Shown: piece after piece, positions 10,634-18,672 of the stretch
Layout: the number at the start of each line of letters is the position of its first letter
Numbering within the stretch: position 1 is the stretch's first letter
Assembly (NCBI RefSeq): GCF_025717675.1
Contig: NZ_JAJIRT010000007.1
Span: forward strand, 241,503-305,502
DNA length: 64,000 bases
From: Paucibacter sp. DJ2R-2
Lineage (GTDB): Bacteria; Pseudomonadota; Gammaproteobacteria; Burkholderiales; Burkholderiaceae_C
Reading direction: 5' to 3'
Translations under genes and position numbers: made by a program
The notes under the pieces: generated by a model
Databases searched by the model: none
The model's input: the letters and a program-made list of their open reading frames with translations, nothing else
Told to the model about the DNA's origin: nothing

Positions 10634-11839
10634 TCAGCTGCTGCGCCCCAGCAGCGCCGCCATGCGCGCCAGCTTGGGCTTGACCACCGGCGTGGTCAGC
10701 ATGGTGCTGCCCACCGCCATCAGCAGCAGCGCGGTGAAGCTCTCCTGCGTGATGATTTGTTTGTCCAGCAGGATGTTGGCAAAGATGATCATGATCAGCG
10801 CCTTGGTCTGCAGCAGCCAGCCGATCAGCGAGGCCTCGCCCGGCTGCCAGCGCAGGATGCGCCCGGCCATGTGCACGCCGATCAGCTTGCCCGCGACCGA
10901 GGCGACTAGGAGCCCGGCCGCCGCCAGGAACACCATGCTGCCGCCCACGCCCCAGTTGGTGCGCAGCCCCGTGCTCAGGAAGAACACCGGCATGATGACC
11001 AGCAGCACATGGTGGCGCAGGCTGTCGAGCTGCTTCTGATCAAACCAATCGGCATCCATGATGGCGCCGGCCAGGAAGGCGCCCACCATGTAATGCAGGC
11101 CCGACCAGTCGGCCCCAAAGCCGCACAAGGCCAGCCAGATCAGGCTGACGAACCAGCGGTCGCTGGCACTCAGGCGCGCCATCAGGCGGCGGAACAAGGC
11201 GCCCACGATGATGAAGGCCAGCACAAAGGCCAGTTGCTTGCCGACGCGCTGCCAGTCCATCAGGATCAGGGCCAACACGCCCCAGATCGCCACATCGTCC
11301 ACGCTGGCGTAGCGCAGGATGCGCTGGCCAAGCGGACGGCGCAGGATGTCCATTTTTTCCATCAGCAGGATCAGGATGGGCAGGGCCGTGACCGCGCAGG
11401 CCATGCCCACGCCCAGCACAAACTGCCAGTCCAGGGCCTTGGGGCCGATCCATCCGCTGCCGGCCAGCATCACCAGGGCCGCGCCGCAACCAAAGAGCAA
11501 AGGCATGCCCAGGGCCAGGCCCGCCGTGATGCCGCTCTCGCGCCGGTGCTGCCATGCGGCCTTGAGATCGAGCTCAATGCCGGCAATCCACACAAACAGC
11601 ATCACCGCCCACCAGGCAATGCCGTTGAGCGACTGGATCACCGCCGGGTTGAAGACGAATTGGTAGTACTCGGGAAACGCGGCCCCCAGCACACCCGGGC
11701 CCAGCAAGATGCCGGCAATGATCTGCACCACCACCAGGGGCGCGAAATGGTCGGTCCTGAACAAGCGCCACACCAAGTAGGGCACGCTCAGGATGATGAG
11801 CATGGCGATCAGGAAAATTTCGGTCGTGTTCATGGGCAT
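10634..11839 (-). CDS. CPA2-type cation/proton antiporter
   Basis: This 401-residue integral membrane protein has about 11-13 hydrophobic segments and matches the Na+/H+ exchanger family (PF00999). Typical segments include IAGILLGPGVLGAAFPE near the start, SVDDVAIWGVLALILMD with the paired acidic residues of the ion site, and PVFFLSTGLRTNWG. No regulatory TrkA-N/RCK domain is attached, unlike KefB/KefC. It would exchange Na+ or K+ for protons at the inner membrane. Starts at 11839 and 11833 are both possible; neither has a good ribosome site. It is unrelated in function to the surrounding glucan genes. Confidence 0.8.
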   Translation of the reverse strand: MPMNTTEIFLIAMLIILSVPYLVWRLFRTDHFAPLVVVQIIAGILLGPGVLGAAFPEYYQFVFNPAVIQSLNGIAWWAVMLFVWIAGIELDLKAAWQHRRESGITAGLALGMPLLFGCGAALVMLAGSGWIGPKALDWQFVLGVGMACAVTALPILILLMEKMDILRRPLGQRILRYASVDDVAIWGVLALILMDWQRVGKQLAFVLAFIIVGALFRRLMARLSASDRWFVSLIWLALCGFGADWSGLHYMVGAFLAGAIMDADWFDQKQLDSLRHHVLLVIMPVFFLSTGLRTNWGVGGSMVFLAAAGLLVASVAGKLIGVHMAGRILRWQPGEASLIGWLLQTKALIMIIFANILLDKQIITQESFTALLLMAVGSTMLTTPVVKPKLARMAALLGRSS

Positions 11840-12187
11840 AGGGATGAGAAGCGCGCGAATGGTAGGCGCTCTCCCGAACGCTTTTGCCTAGGGCTTGCAC
11901 GGTTCAGGGCGCACAAAGAACTTGCGTGTAACTGGCGCTGCGGCTGCGAGGACGGCGATTGAGCGCCTCAAGGGTGAAGCTTGGCAACCGTACCCGCGCC
12001 GAGGTAGAGGCCCGACTGGAGCCGAAGGCGGAACGGCACTCTGGGCAAAGTTGGACTGAGTCTTTAGCCGGCCGGACCCAGGAGATTCTTCACTCGGTTG
12101 ACAAAAAGCTCGGGGCGGTTGGCCGTGCAGCCCATGAGGATTTGAATCAGGATTGAATGAGCCAGGGCACGCCAGATCACTGTTCAG
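11840..12187. other. Intergenic region without a convincing gene
   Basis: This stretch holds the upstream region of the antiporter gene and sequence downstream of the DUF7000 cassette gene. A 65-codon plus-strand frame (11959-12156) and a 37-codon minus-strand frame ending near 12067 are open, but neither has a recognisable family, signal or ribosome site. It may be the scar of a lost end of the cassette array. I see no attC site here. Confidence 0.4.
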
Positions 12188-12679
12188 TCACTCGCATGAC
12201 TCCAGCACTTCCAAAATTTCCCGCAGCAAAGTTTCAAATTGACCGCAAACCGTTTCAGTCAACTTCGCCGCATCGTCAAAGTCTGGCGCAGCAAGCAGCA
12301 GCGCTTCAAAAACCGAATATGCCGGCATGGCCTCTGGGTTTACCCACTTCGCGCCCCTCAGCTTTTTCCAGTACAGGATCTGAACATCCTTGGTTTGCCC
12401 AAGAAGCCACAACTCAAAGTTTGCGTTTTGATGATTGAGAACCAAGGCGAGCTTGAGCTTCTTGTTCTTGAGATACTCATTCTGCAAGTAGAAGTATGTG
12501 AAATCGATGTAGCCATGCAGAATGGCCGCAACCGAGAACTCGGCTTGGTATCTCTTCAAGAATTCAGTTCTCAAATTCTGAACAACACCGACCAAATCTT
12601 GATAGGTTCTCTGGAGTTCCCCACTGGAAAATGCGCTTTTGTAGGCGGGTATACGGGCGTTCAGACTCTGGCTCGGCAT
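12188..12679 (-). CDS. DUF7000-like protein, integron cassette gene
   Basis: The 163-residue protein contains LRTEFLKRYQAEFSVAAILHG, YIDFTYFYLQNEYLK and KLKLALVLNHQNANFELWL, the arrangement I associate with DUF7000 (function unknown). The start at 12679 is backed by GGAGGGAAAGG just upstream on the minus strand. Its base composition is clearly more AT-rich than the neighbours. An attC site ends 28 bp upstream of the start, so the gene sits as a cassette in an integron array. No attC follows its stop, so the array is probably truncated on that side. The family call comes from memory of the pattern and is only moderately sure. Confidence 0.6.
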   Translation of the reverse strand: MPSQSLNARIPAYKSAFSSGELQRTYQDLVGVVQNLRTEFLKRYQAEFSVAAILHGYIDFTYFYLQNEYLKNKKLKLALVLNHQNANFELWLLGQTKDVQILYWKKLRGAKWVNPEAMPAYSVFEALLLAAPDFDDAAKLTETVCGQFETLLREILEVLESCE

Positions 12680-12706
12680 CAACCTTTCCCTCCAAGATCA
12701 ACTAGC

Positions 12707-12775
12707 ACACAACGTCCAAATTAAGCGGGCCAGCCAGCGCAACTGGCGCAGGTCCGCTTGAATGATGGGTTGGGC
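12707..12775 (-). other. Integron attC recombination site
   Basis: On the minus strand the site opens with R'' GCCCAAC (fits RYYYAAC). It continues CCATCATTCAAGCGGACC and a central stem GCGCCAGTTGCGCTGGC. It then has L' CCGCTTAA, complementary to the TTCAAGCGG box, and closes with GTTGTGT, one mismatch from GTTRRRY. The order R''-L''-stem-L'-R' is that of attC sites. It separates two minus-strand genes, as expected between cassettes. Confidence 0.8.
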
Positions 12776-12821
12776 ATCTTGTGCGTGCTATTGCTGATGC
12801 TTACCCTGGATTGACTTGCTC

Positions 12822-13142
12822 TCATAGATTCGCGGCCACACCCAGAAAACCGATGGCATAAAGGACGGCGAGAGAAAGCGCCGCCACGTTCATGCGCGTG
12901 CGCAACGCAGGTTCACCCGACAGCTTGTAAACCCAGATGGCAACTGCAACGACTGCCCATATGAAGGCAATCAAACCCCACCCGGCCGCCAATAGCAGCA
13001 TGTATGACGACGGACCGTGCGCATACAGGATATTGCCGCCAAGCACGTAGAGCTCTGTACAACCGAAGACAAGCACCGGGACCGAAAGCAGCCATAACAG
13101 AACTGCGGGGGAAGGCCGTAGGTACGGGGTCGGTTGGCTCAT
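12822..13142 (-). CDS. Small integral membrane protein, cassette-borne
   Basis: The 106-residue protein has three predicted membrane segments: LLWLLSVPVLVFGCTELYVL, a stretch rich in L, A and W around YMLLLAAGWGLIAFIWAVVA, and VAALSLAVLYAIGFLGVAA at the C-terminus. No family is recognised. The ATG at 13142 lies 3 bp after GTTGAGC, a perfect GTTRRRY core, which is where cassette genes typically begin. An attC follows its stop. Small hydrophobic proteins of unknown function are common in integron cassettes. Confidence 0.65.
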   Translation of the reverse strand: MSQPTPYLRPSPAVLLWLLSVPVLVFGCTELYVLGGNILYAHGPSSYMLLLAAGWGLIAFIWAVVAVAIWVYKLSGEPALRTRMNVAALSLAVLYAIGFLGVAANL

Positions 13143-13145
13143 GTT

Positions 13146-13205
13146 GCTCAACGTTAATTTGGGGCGACAAAAATGCGCCCGAACGTCGGCGCCATTCGCA
13201 GCGCC
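13146..13205 (-). other. Possible truncated attC site
   Basis: The R' core GTTGAGC (minus strand, 13152-13146) fits GTTRRRY exactly and is preceded by CCCCAAATTAAC, an L'-like AT box. I could not find a matching R'' box further upstream, so this may be a damaged attC or the first core site of an array. The 5' boundary given is approximate. Confidence 0.4.
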
Positions 13206-13734
13206 AAGCGTAGTCTATTGGATGCAAGTCGCTGAATCATCACTATTCTTCACCTTACTAACCTGGACTCCAGGCTACTAAAACCCCGACAAAAACAGCA
13301 CAGGGTTTTATCGAACAGCGCGCCCGAAACTCTCCACACCCATCTTTTAACTGTGTGATCGGCGCCAGCAGGCTCGCTTCCTCCATGCCTCTTGAAGCGC
13401 TAGCCGATGCCTTGCCAGAGATCATTCGCTTCAAGGCGCGTCGAACCGGCCGTCCTGTCGAGTCGATCCGACTGAATGGGCGCGCCTTTTGAACATTGCA
13501 CGCTCGACAGACCGACTGAACCCATAAAAGCATGACGCCCCAACAACAAAGGGAGCCTTTCGGCTCCCCTGGTTGCTCCTGCCCTGCTCAATGCCATGGC
13601 AGCGGAGCCCGGCTCTTGATGGCCTCTGACTTACTTCATCCAATCAATGGTGAGAGAGCCCGCTGCAATAGGACCAAGCTTCGCAGCCGCGGCCGAGCTC
13701 GTCCATCCCCTAAGAGTGTGGGCGGGTTACTACC
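13153..13734. other. Gene-poor region with a terminator
   Basis: No coding frame here has a family, signal or ribosome site. The stretch between the cassette remnant and the MITE-like element contains one clear hairpin terminator (13551-13568) with no intact gene to serve, suggesting a gene lost by deletion or insertion. A short minus-strand frame ending at 13631 could be a 3' remnant but is too short to identify. Confidence 0.4.
13551..13568 (-). terminator. Rho-independent terminator (orphan)
   Basis: The stem GGGAGCC/GGCTCCC has a four-base loop and is followed on the minus strand by TTTGTTGTT. No intact gene ends just upstream on that strand; the MITE-like element lies about 165 bp away. 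It probably marks a gene removed by rearrangement. Confidence 0.65.
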
Positions 13735-13983
13735 AGCCCGGATGTTTCACGAGGTCGGCCCTGGCTGGTTCGCAGCACCGATGAGCACGACGTTCTCTCG
13801 CTTTAACGTTCATTCCAATCCATCTTGGCAACTGGGCCTACGCGGGTTTGCGCGGCCCAGACCTTGCCCCTGACGCCTCAACTCCTCGCCGATGCCTCAG
13901 GGCATCGGCTGCGGTCGTCTCAGCGCCATTGGCTGCGGCCTGGACTCACGCAATTCCCGCGTCCCTCGTGAAGCATTCGGGCT
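13735..13983 (+). mobile_element. MITE-like element, copy 1
   Basis: This 249 bp element is bounded by imperfect terminal inverted repeats: AGCCCGGATGTTTCACGAGG on the left and CCTCGTGAAGCATTCGGGCT on the right. The interior (for example GGCCTACGCGGG and CGCGGCCCAGACCTTGCCC) is repeated in inverted orientation at 61265-61588. This copy lacks about 75 bp present in the other. It carries no transposase frame. The ends look like those of IS-derived non-autonomous elements; an IS1380-type origin is a guess. No target duplication could be assigned. Confidence 0.7.
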
Positions 13984-14004
13984 AGGCCAACTGTGCCAAG
14001 CGAT

Positions 14005-15528
14005 TCAGGCCGGCAGCTGCATCAAGCCCACATCGGCGCGGCCGCTGGCCGCCGTGATCAGGCCCAGCACACGGCCGGGCTCACTGCCGACCATGTCCCA
14101 GCTGAAGCGCCAGGCCCAATTGCCGCCCAGCACGCCGGGCACATTCATGCGGTGCTCGCTGCCCAGACCCAGCACGTCCTGCATGGGGAAGACGGCGATG
14201 TTGGCGACCGAGTTGCAGCAGGCGCGGATCATGGCCCAGTGCACATCCTGAGCATTGCAAGGCAGGTAGGCGCCGGCGTAAGCGCGCTCGCGCGCCGAGG
14301 CCGTGCGCCACCAGCCGTGCACCGTGTCGTTGTCATGTGTGCCGGTATAGGCCACCGACTCGCGCGGCCACATCTGCGGCAGGAACTCATGGCTGCCATC
14401 CCCCCCGAAGCCGAACTGCAGGATCTTCATGCCGGGGAAACCGCAGCCCTCGCGCAGGGCATGGACGTCATCGGTGATGAAGCCCAGATCCTCGGCCACG
14501 ATGGGCAACGGGCCCAGGGCCGCGGCGATGGCATCGAACAAGGCCTGGCCGGGGCCGGTCTTCCACTCGCCACGGCGGGCGTCGGGGCTGTCGCCGGGGA
14601 TTTCGTAGTAGCCGGCAAAGCCACGGAAATGGTCGATGCGGAAGACATCGGCCTGGCTCAGCGCGCGGCGCACGCGGGCCGTCCACCAGGCGTAGTTTTC
14701 GGCGGCCATGCGGTCCCAGCGGTAGAGCGGGTTGCCCCAGCGCTGGCCTTCGGCCGACATGGCGTCGGGCGGCACGCCGGCGACCACGGCGGTCTGGAAG
14801 TGTTCGTCCAGCTCGTACAGGTCCGGGCGCGACCAGCAGTCGGCGCTGTCGTGCGCCACGAAGATGGGCAGGTCGCCCATCAGATGCACGCCCTTGCTGT
14901 TGGCGAACGCCTTGAGCGCGCCGACCTGGCTGTCAAAACACCATTGCACGAACTGCCAGAAGCGGAACTCCTCGGCGTGGCTTTCGCGCGCCTGCGCCAG
15001 TGCGGCCGGTTCACGGCGAGCCAGGGCCGGCGCCCAGGTCCACCAGGCCTGGCCATTCAGCGGCGAGCGGATGGCCATGAAGAGCGCGTAGTCGTCCAGC
15101 CAGTCGGCCTGGTCCGGGGCGGCGCACCAGGCGGCAAAGGCGGCGCGGTCCTCGGCGCTGGCGCGGGCGAAGAAGCCCTGGGCCGCCAGGCGCAGCTGCT
15201 GCTCGCGCCAGGGCAGGACGCGGCCGTAGTCCACCTTGTGGGCCTCGAAGCCACCCTCGGGCAGCTGCGGTGCGGCCAGCCAACCCTTGGCCACCAGGGG
15301 CTCAAAAGCCACCATCCAGGGGCAGCCGGCAAAGGCCGACACGCCCTGGTAGGGCGAATCACCGGGGCCGATGGGCGTGGTCGGCAGCAGCTGCCACAGG
15401 CGCTGGCCGGCGCTGGCCAACCAGTCGACATAGGCATACGCGTCGGGGCCGAAATCGCCCATGCCATGCGGGCCGGGCAAGGAGGTGATGTGCAGCAGCA
15501 CACCAGCGCTGCGTTGGGTGAGGTCCAT
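14005..15528 (-). CDS. malQ: 4-alpha-glucanotransferase (amylomaltase, GH77)
   Basis: The 507-residue protein starts MDLTQRSAGVLLHITSLPGP, the usual opening of short-type MalQ. Diagnostic segments are LPTTPIGPGDSPYQG, MGDLPIFVAHDSADCW and VAGVPPDAMS. The catalytic region has DVFRIDHFRGF (nucleophile Asp), PIVAEDLGFI (acid Glu) and TGTHDNDT (third Asp). It transfers alpha-1,4-glucan segments between maltodextrins and releases glucose in the cytoplasm, making longer chains for GlgP. It is the last gene of the glgP-glgB-esterase-glgX-malQ operon, 37 bp after glgX. The plant-type N-terminal extension of E. coli MalQ (694 aa) is absent. Confidence 0.95.
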   Translation of the reverse strand: MDLTQRSAGVLLHITSLPGPHGMGDFGPDAYAYVDWLASAGQRLWQLLPTTPIGPGDSPYQGVSAFAGCPWMVAFEPLVAKGWLAAPQLPEGGFEAHKVDYGRVLPWREQQLRLAAQGFFARASAEDRAAFAAWCAAPDQADWLDDYALFMAIRSPLNGQAWWTWAPALARREPAALAQARESHAEEFRFWQFVQWCFDSQVGALKAFANSKGVHLMGDLPIFVAHDSADCWSRPDLYELDEHFQTAVVAGVPPDAMSAEGQRWGNPLYRWDRMAAENYAWWTARVRRALSQADVFRIDHFRGFAGYYEIPGDSPDARRGEWKTGPGQALFDAIAAALGPLPIVAEDLGFITDDVHALREGCGFPGMKILQFGFGGDGSHEFLPQMWPRESVAYTGTHDNDTVHGWWRTASARERAYAGAYLPCNAQDVHWAMIRACCNSVANIAVFPMQDVLGLGSEHRMNVPGVLGGNWAWRFSWDMVGSEPGRVLGLITAASGRADVGLMQLPA

Positions 15529-15565
15529 GGGGTCGGTTCTCGTGGGGAAACAAAAAATGAAGTGA

Positions 15566-17716
15566 TCAGGAACGTGGGGCTTCCGGCGCCTGGCTCAGCA
15601 CCAGCAGGCTGCAGGCCGGCGCGGCCAGGGTACCGCGACGCTCGCCATGCTCGGCCAGCTCGCCGCTGCTGTCCAGCAGCAAGCTCCAAGGCCCGGGCGG
15701 CAAGGCAAAGACCTGCAAGGCATCGGCCGGGTTGAAAAGCAGAAGCAGCACCGTTTCGGTTGCTTCGCCCTGCAGCAGGCCGGCAAAGGCGAGCTCGCCG
15801 CCGTGGTGCCAGTCTTGCACCTGCATGGCATGGCCGTGCGGGCTCAGCCAGCGCAGGCTGGCCGCGCCGGGGGCGCCCGGAGAAGCAGCCTCGCCGAACC
15901 AATGCGCCTGGCGCAGCAGCGGGTGGGCACGGCGCAGGGCGGTAAGGCGGCCCACAAAGGCCGCCAGGCTGCGGTCGGCCTGCGGCCAGTCCAGCCAGCC
16001 CAGGGCGTTGTCCTGGCAATAGGCATTGTTGTTACCGCCCTGGCTGTTGGCGATCTCGTCGCCGGCATTAAGCATGGGCGTGCCCTGGGCCAGCAGCAAG
16101 CTGGCCAGCATGGCGCGGCGGGCGCGCTCACGGCGGCGGCGCACAAGCGGGTCCTCGCTCGGCCCTTCGACGCCGAAGTTGGCGCAGAGCTCGCCGTCGC
16201 GGCCATCGCGGTTGTTCTCGCCATTGGCCTCGTTGTGCTTGCGCGAGTAGCTGACCAGATCGTTGAGCGTGTAGCCGTCGTGGCAAGCCACGAAGTTGAC
16301 CGAAGCCAGCGGGCTGCGCTGGCCGTGGTGGAACACATCGCTGGAGGCGGTGAAGCGGCGCGCGAACTCGCCCCGGCCCGTGCCACCGGCTCCGCCGGCG
16401 CCCAGCCAGTAGCCACGCACGGCGTCGCGGAACTTGTCGTTCCACTCCAGAAAGCGGCCCGGAAAACGGCCCAGCTGGTAGCCGTCATAACCCGCATCCC
16501 AGGGCTCGGCGATCAGGTGCACACCAGCCAGCACCGGGTCCTGGCGTAAAGCCATGAAGAAGGCGGCGTTGCCATCGAAACCATGGCGGGTGCGGCCCAG
16601 CACCGGGGCCAGGTCGAAGCGGAAGCCATCCACCCCCATCTCCTGCACCCAGAAGCGCAGGGAATCGAGCACCAGCTGGGCCACGCGCGGGTGCGCGGTG
16701 TTGAGGGTGTTGCCGCAGGCGCTGTGGTTCTCGCAGCGACTCAGGTCTTCGGCCACCAGGCGGTAATAGCTCTTGTGATCAAGGCCACGGAAGGAAATCG
16801 TCGGGCCGAACTCATTGCCCTCGGGCGTGTGGTTGTAGACCACGTCCAGCACCACCTCCAGCCCCGCTTCGTGCAAGGCCTGCACCATGGCGCGGAACTC
16901 GGCCGCCACAGCGCTGGCGTCCTCGCGGTGGGCCGGCTGGGCCAGGCGCGGGTCGGGCGCGAAAAAACCCAGGGAGTTGTAGCCCCAGTAGTTGCGCAGG
17001 CCGGTGCCGGCCAGATGCGGCTCGTCCAGCGCGTAGTGCACCGGCAGCAAGGACAGGGTCGTCACGCCCAAGGCCTTGAAATGCGCAATCGCCGCCGGAT
17101 GCGCCAGGGCGGCATAACTGCCACGCAGCGCGGCCGGGATCTCGGCCATCTGCTGCGAGAAGCCTTTGACATGGACCTCGTAGAGCACCACATCCTGCAG
17201 CGCATGGCGCGGCGCCGAGCGGCGCGGGCTAGGCCCGGCCAGCGGCACGGGCACGCGCGCTTTCAGCGCCTGGGCGGCGTTGTCGCGGCGGTCGAAGGAC
17301 CGAGCGCCATCCGGGTGGCCCAGCTCATAGCCATGGTGTTCGGCATGCCAGCCGAAGTGACCGACGATCTCGCGGGCATAGGGGTCGAGCAGCAGCTTGT
17401 GGGCATTGAAACGGTGGCCGGCCTCGGGCTGGTAAGGGCCGTGGGCACGCAGGCCATAGACCAGGCCCGCACCCAGGCCAGGCAGAAAGCCCTGAAAAAT
17501 GCCGTCCTGCGGGCCCTGCAGCCGGTAGCGGCGCAGCTCGCACTGGCCGGCCGCATCGAAGACGCAAAGCTCGATGGCCTGCGCATGCTCGGAGAAGACG
17601 GCGAAATTGACGCCGCCATCTCGCACCTGGGCGCCCAAAGGCTCATGGCGGCCGGGCTCCAGGGCCTCGGGCAAACGGTTAGCGGTGCTCGTCGTCGTCA
17701 TCATCATCGTTGTCAC
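15566..17716 (-). CDS. glgX: Glycogen debranching enzyme (isoamylase type, GH13)
   Basis: The 716-residue protein has a CBM48-type N-terminal domain (DGGVNFAVFSEHAQAIELC). GlgX/isoamylase signatures follow: YELGHPDGARSFDRRDNA, YWGYNSLGFFAPD and VVLDVVYNHTPEGNE. The catalytic nucleophile is in DGFRFDLAPVL, the acid Glu in LIAEPWD, and the third Asp in NFVACHDG. It removes short alpha-1,6 branches left by GlgP. The start is GTG 17716 (2 bp after the esterase stop) or one of the ATG codons at 17707 and below; the N-terminus is a low-complexity run of Met and Thr codons. It lies between the esterase and malQ. Confidence 0.95.
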   Translation of the reverse strand: MTTMMMTTTSTANRLPEALEPGRHEPLGAQVRDGGVNFAVFSEHAQAIELCVFDAAGQCELRRYRLQGPQDGIFQGFLPGLGAGLVYGLRAHGPYQPEAGHRFNAHKLLLDPYAREIVGHFGWHAEHHGYELGHPDGARSFDRRDNAAQALKARVPVPLAGPSPRRSAPRHALQDVVLYEVHVKGFSQQMAEIPAALRGSYAALAHPAAIAHFKALGVTTLSLLPVHYALDEPHLAGTGLRNYWGYNSLGFFAPDPRLAQPAHREDASAVAAEFRAMVQALHEAGLEVVLDVVYNHTPEGNEFGPTISFRGLDHKSYYRLVAEDLSRCENHSACGNTLNTAHPRVAQLVLDSLRFWVQEMGVDGFRFDLAPVLGRTRHGFDGNAAFFMALRQDPVLAGVHLIAEPWDAGYDGYQLGRFPGRFLEWNDKFRDAVRGYWLGAGGAGGTGRGEFARRFTASSDVFHHGQRSPLASVNFVACHDGYTLNDLVSYSRKHNEANGENNRDGRDGELCANFGVEGPSEDPLVRRRRERARRAMLASLLLAQGTPMLNAGDEIANSQGGNNNAYCQDNALGWLDWPQADRSLAAFVGRLTALRRAHPLLRQAHWFGEAASPGAPGAASLRWLSPHGHAMQVQDWHHGGELAFAGLLQGEATETVLLLLFNPADALQVFALPPGPWSLLLDSSGELAEHGERRGTLAAPACSLLVLSQAPEAPRS

Positions 17717-17718
17717 GC

Positions 17719-18672
17719 TCAGGCGCTGGCGCCCAGTAGAAAACTCAGGGGCTGGGCCAGGCGGGCGGACCAGGCCAGCTCCTTGTGGCCTTGGCCTTCA
17801 AACACCCGCGACTGCAGCTGCGGGGCGCGGTGGCCCAGCTCGGCCATCAGCGCATCGACCTGGGCTTGCGCATCGTCGTACTGCGCATCCAGATCCGCCG
17901 TGCCGCGGTCCATGTACAAGCGCAGCTGGCCCGGTGGCGGCAGCTTGCGGCGCAGATAGGCCAGCGCGGCTGCGGGGATCTCGCGGTTGCGCTCGAAGCT
18001 GCCGATCCAGTGCGTGCTCAGCGCCGCCGCGGCGCCAAAGACCTGGGGGTATTCGCACAGACCGTAGACGCTGATCATGCCGCCCATGCTGGAGCCCATC
18101 AGAAAGGTGGAATCGCGGTCGGGCGCGGTGGCATAACTCGCATCCACGGCGGGCTTGAGTTCCTCGACGATGAAACGCAAGTACGCATCCGACATCACCG
18201 GATGCTTGATGCGCTCGGCGCGGTAGCGCTGGGCCGTGGGCGAGTCCTGCAAGGCGTGGTCGTAGGCCTGCGGAAAGAACTCGGCGTGGCGAAAATCGGG
18301 CCGGTTCCAGATGCCGACGACGATGAAGTCACGCAGCAGGCCAGCGGCGATCAGGGGCGCGGCCACCTGGTCCACCTTCCAGGCCTGGCCGTTCCAGGTG
18401 CTGCGCGGGTCGAACAGCATCTGGCCGTCGTGCACATACAGCACCGCATGCGGGCGGCGGCCGTCGTAGCCGGGCGGCAGCCAGACTTCGACCGGGCGCG
18501 GCGGCACGGCCCGCGAGGGGAACGGCGCCCAGCGCTCCAGCCGGCCCAGCTGCACCTGCGCCGCAGGGGCTGCCTCGGTCGGCTCTGCCGACGCGGCAGA
18601 CGGCAACACCGCGCCGCTCAAGACTGCACCCGTCATCATCATGGCCTCGCGTCGATTCAAACCCAGCGTCAT
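17719..18672 (-). CDS. Enterochelin-esterase-like alpha/beta hydrolase with Tat-like signal
   Basis: This 317-residue alpha/beta hydrolase has the nucleophile elbow GSSMGG (Ser) and [11 protein letters not shown] (His). Its closest pattern is the COG2382/COG2819 group of putative esterases, which includes siderophore esterases and CE1-like feruloyl/mycolyl enzymes. The N-terminus [20 protein letters not shown] resembles a twin-arginine signal, implying export. It starts with an ATGA overlap on the glgB stop, with AGGAGAAG upstream, so it is co-translated with glgB. An exported esterase in a cytoplasmic glycogen operon is unexpected. It may remove acyl groups from imported glucans, but that is inference. 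Confidence 0.75.
   Translation of the reverse strand: MTLGLNRREAMMMTGAVLSGAVLPSAASAEPTEAAPAAQVQLGRLERWAPFPSRAVPPRPVEVWLPPGYDGRRPHAVLYVHDGQMLFDPRSTWNGQAWKVDQVAAPLIAAGLLRDFIVVGIWNRPDFRHAEFFPQAYDHALQDSPTAQRYRAERIKHPVMSDAYLRFIVEELKPAVDASYATAPDRDSTFLMGSSMGGMISVYGLCEYPQVFGAAAALSTHWIGSFERNREIPAAALAYLRRKLPPPGQLRLYMDRGTADLDAQYDDAQAQVDALMAELGHRAPQLQSRVFEGQGHKELAWSARLAQPLSFLLGASA

Noticed and set aside
11959..12156. 65-codon plus-strand frame
   Set aside because: No family, no ribosome site and no neighbour logic.
12067..12180. Minus-strand frame reading MGCTANRPELFVNRVKNLLG near its end, just after the DUF7000 gene
   Set aside because: It looks protein-like but is only 37 codons, without ribosome site or recognised family.
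13631..13734. Minus-strand frame ending GPIAAGSLTIDWMK, possibly a gene 3' end before the orphan terminator
   Set aside because: Only about 33 codons lie between two stops and I could not link it to a family, so no pseudogene is claimed.
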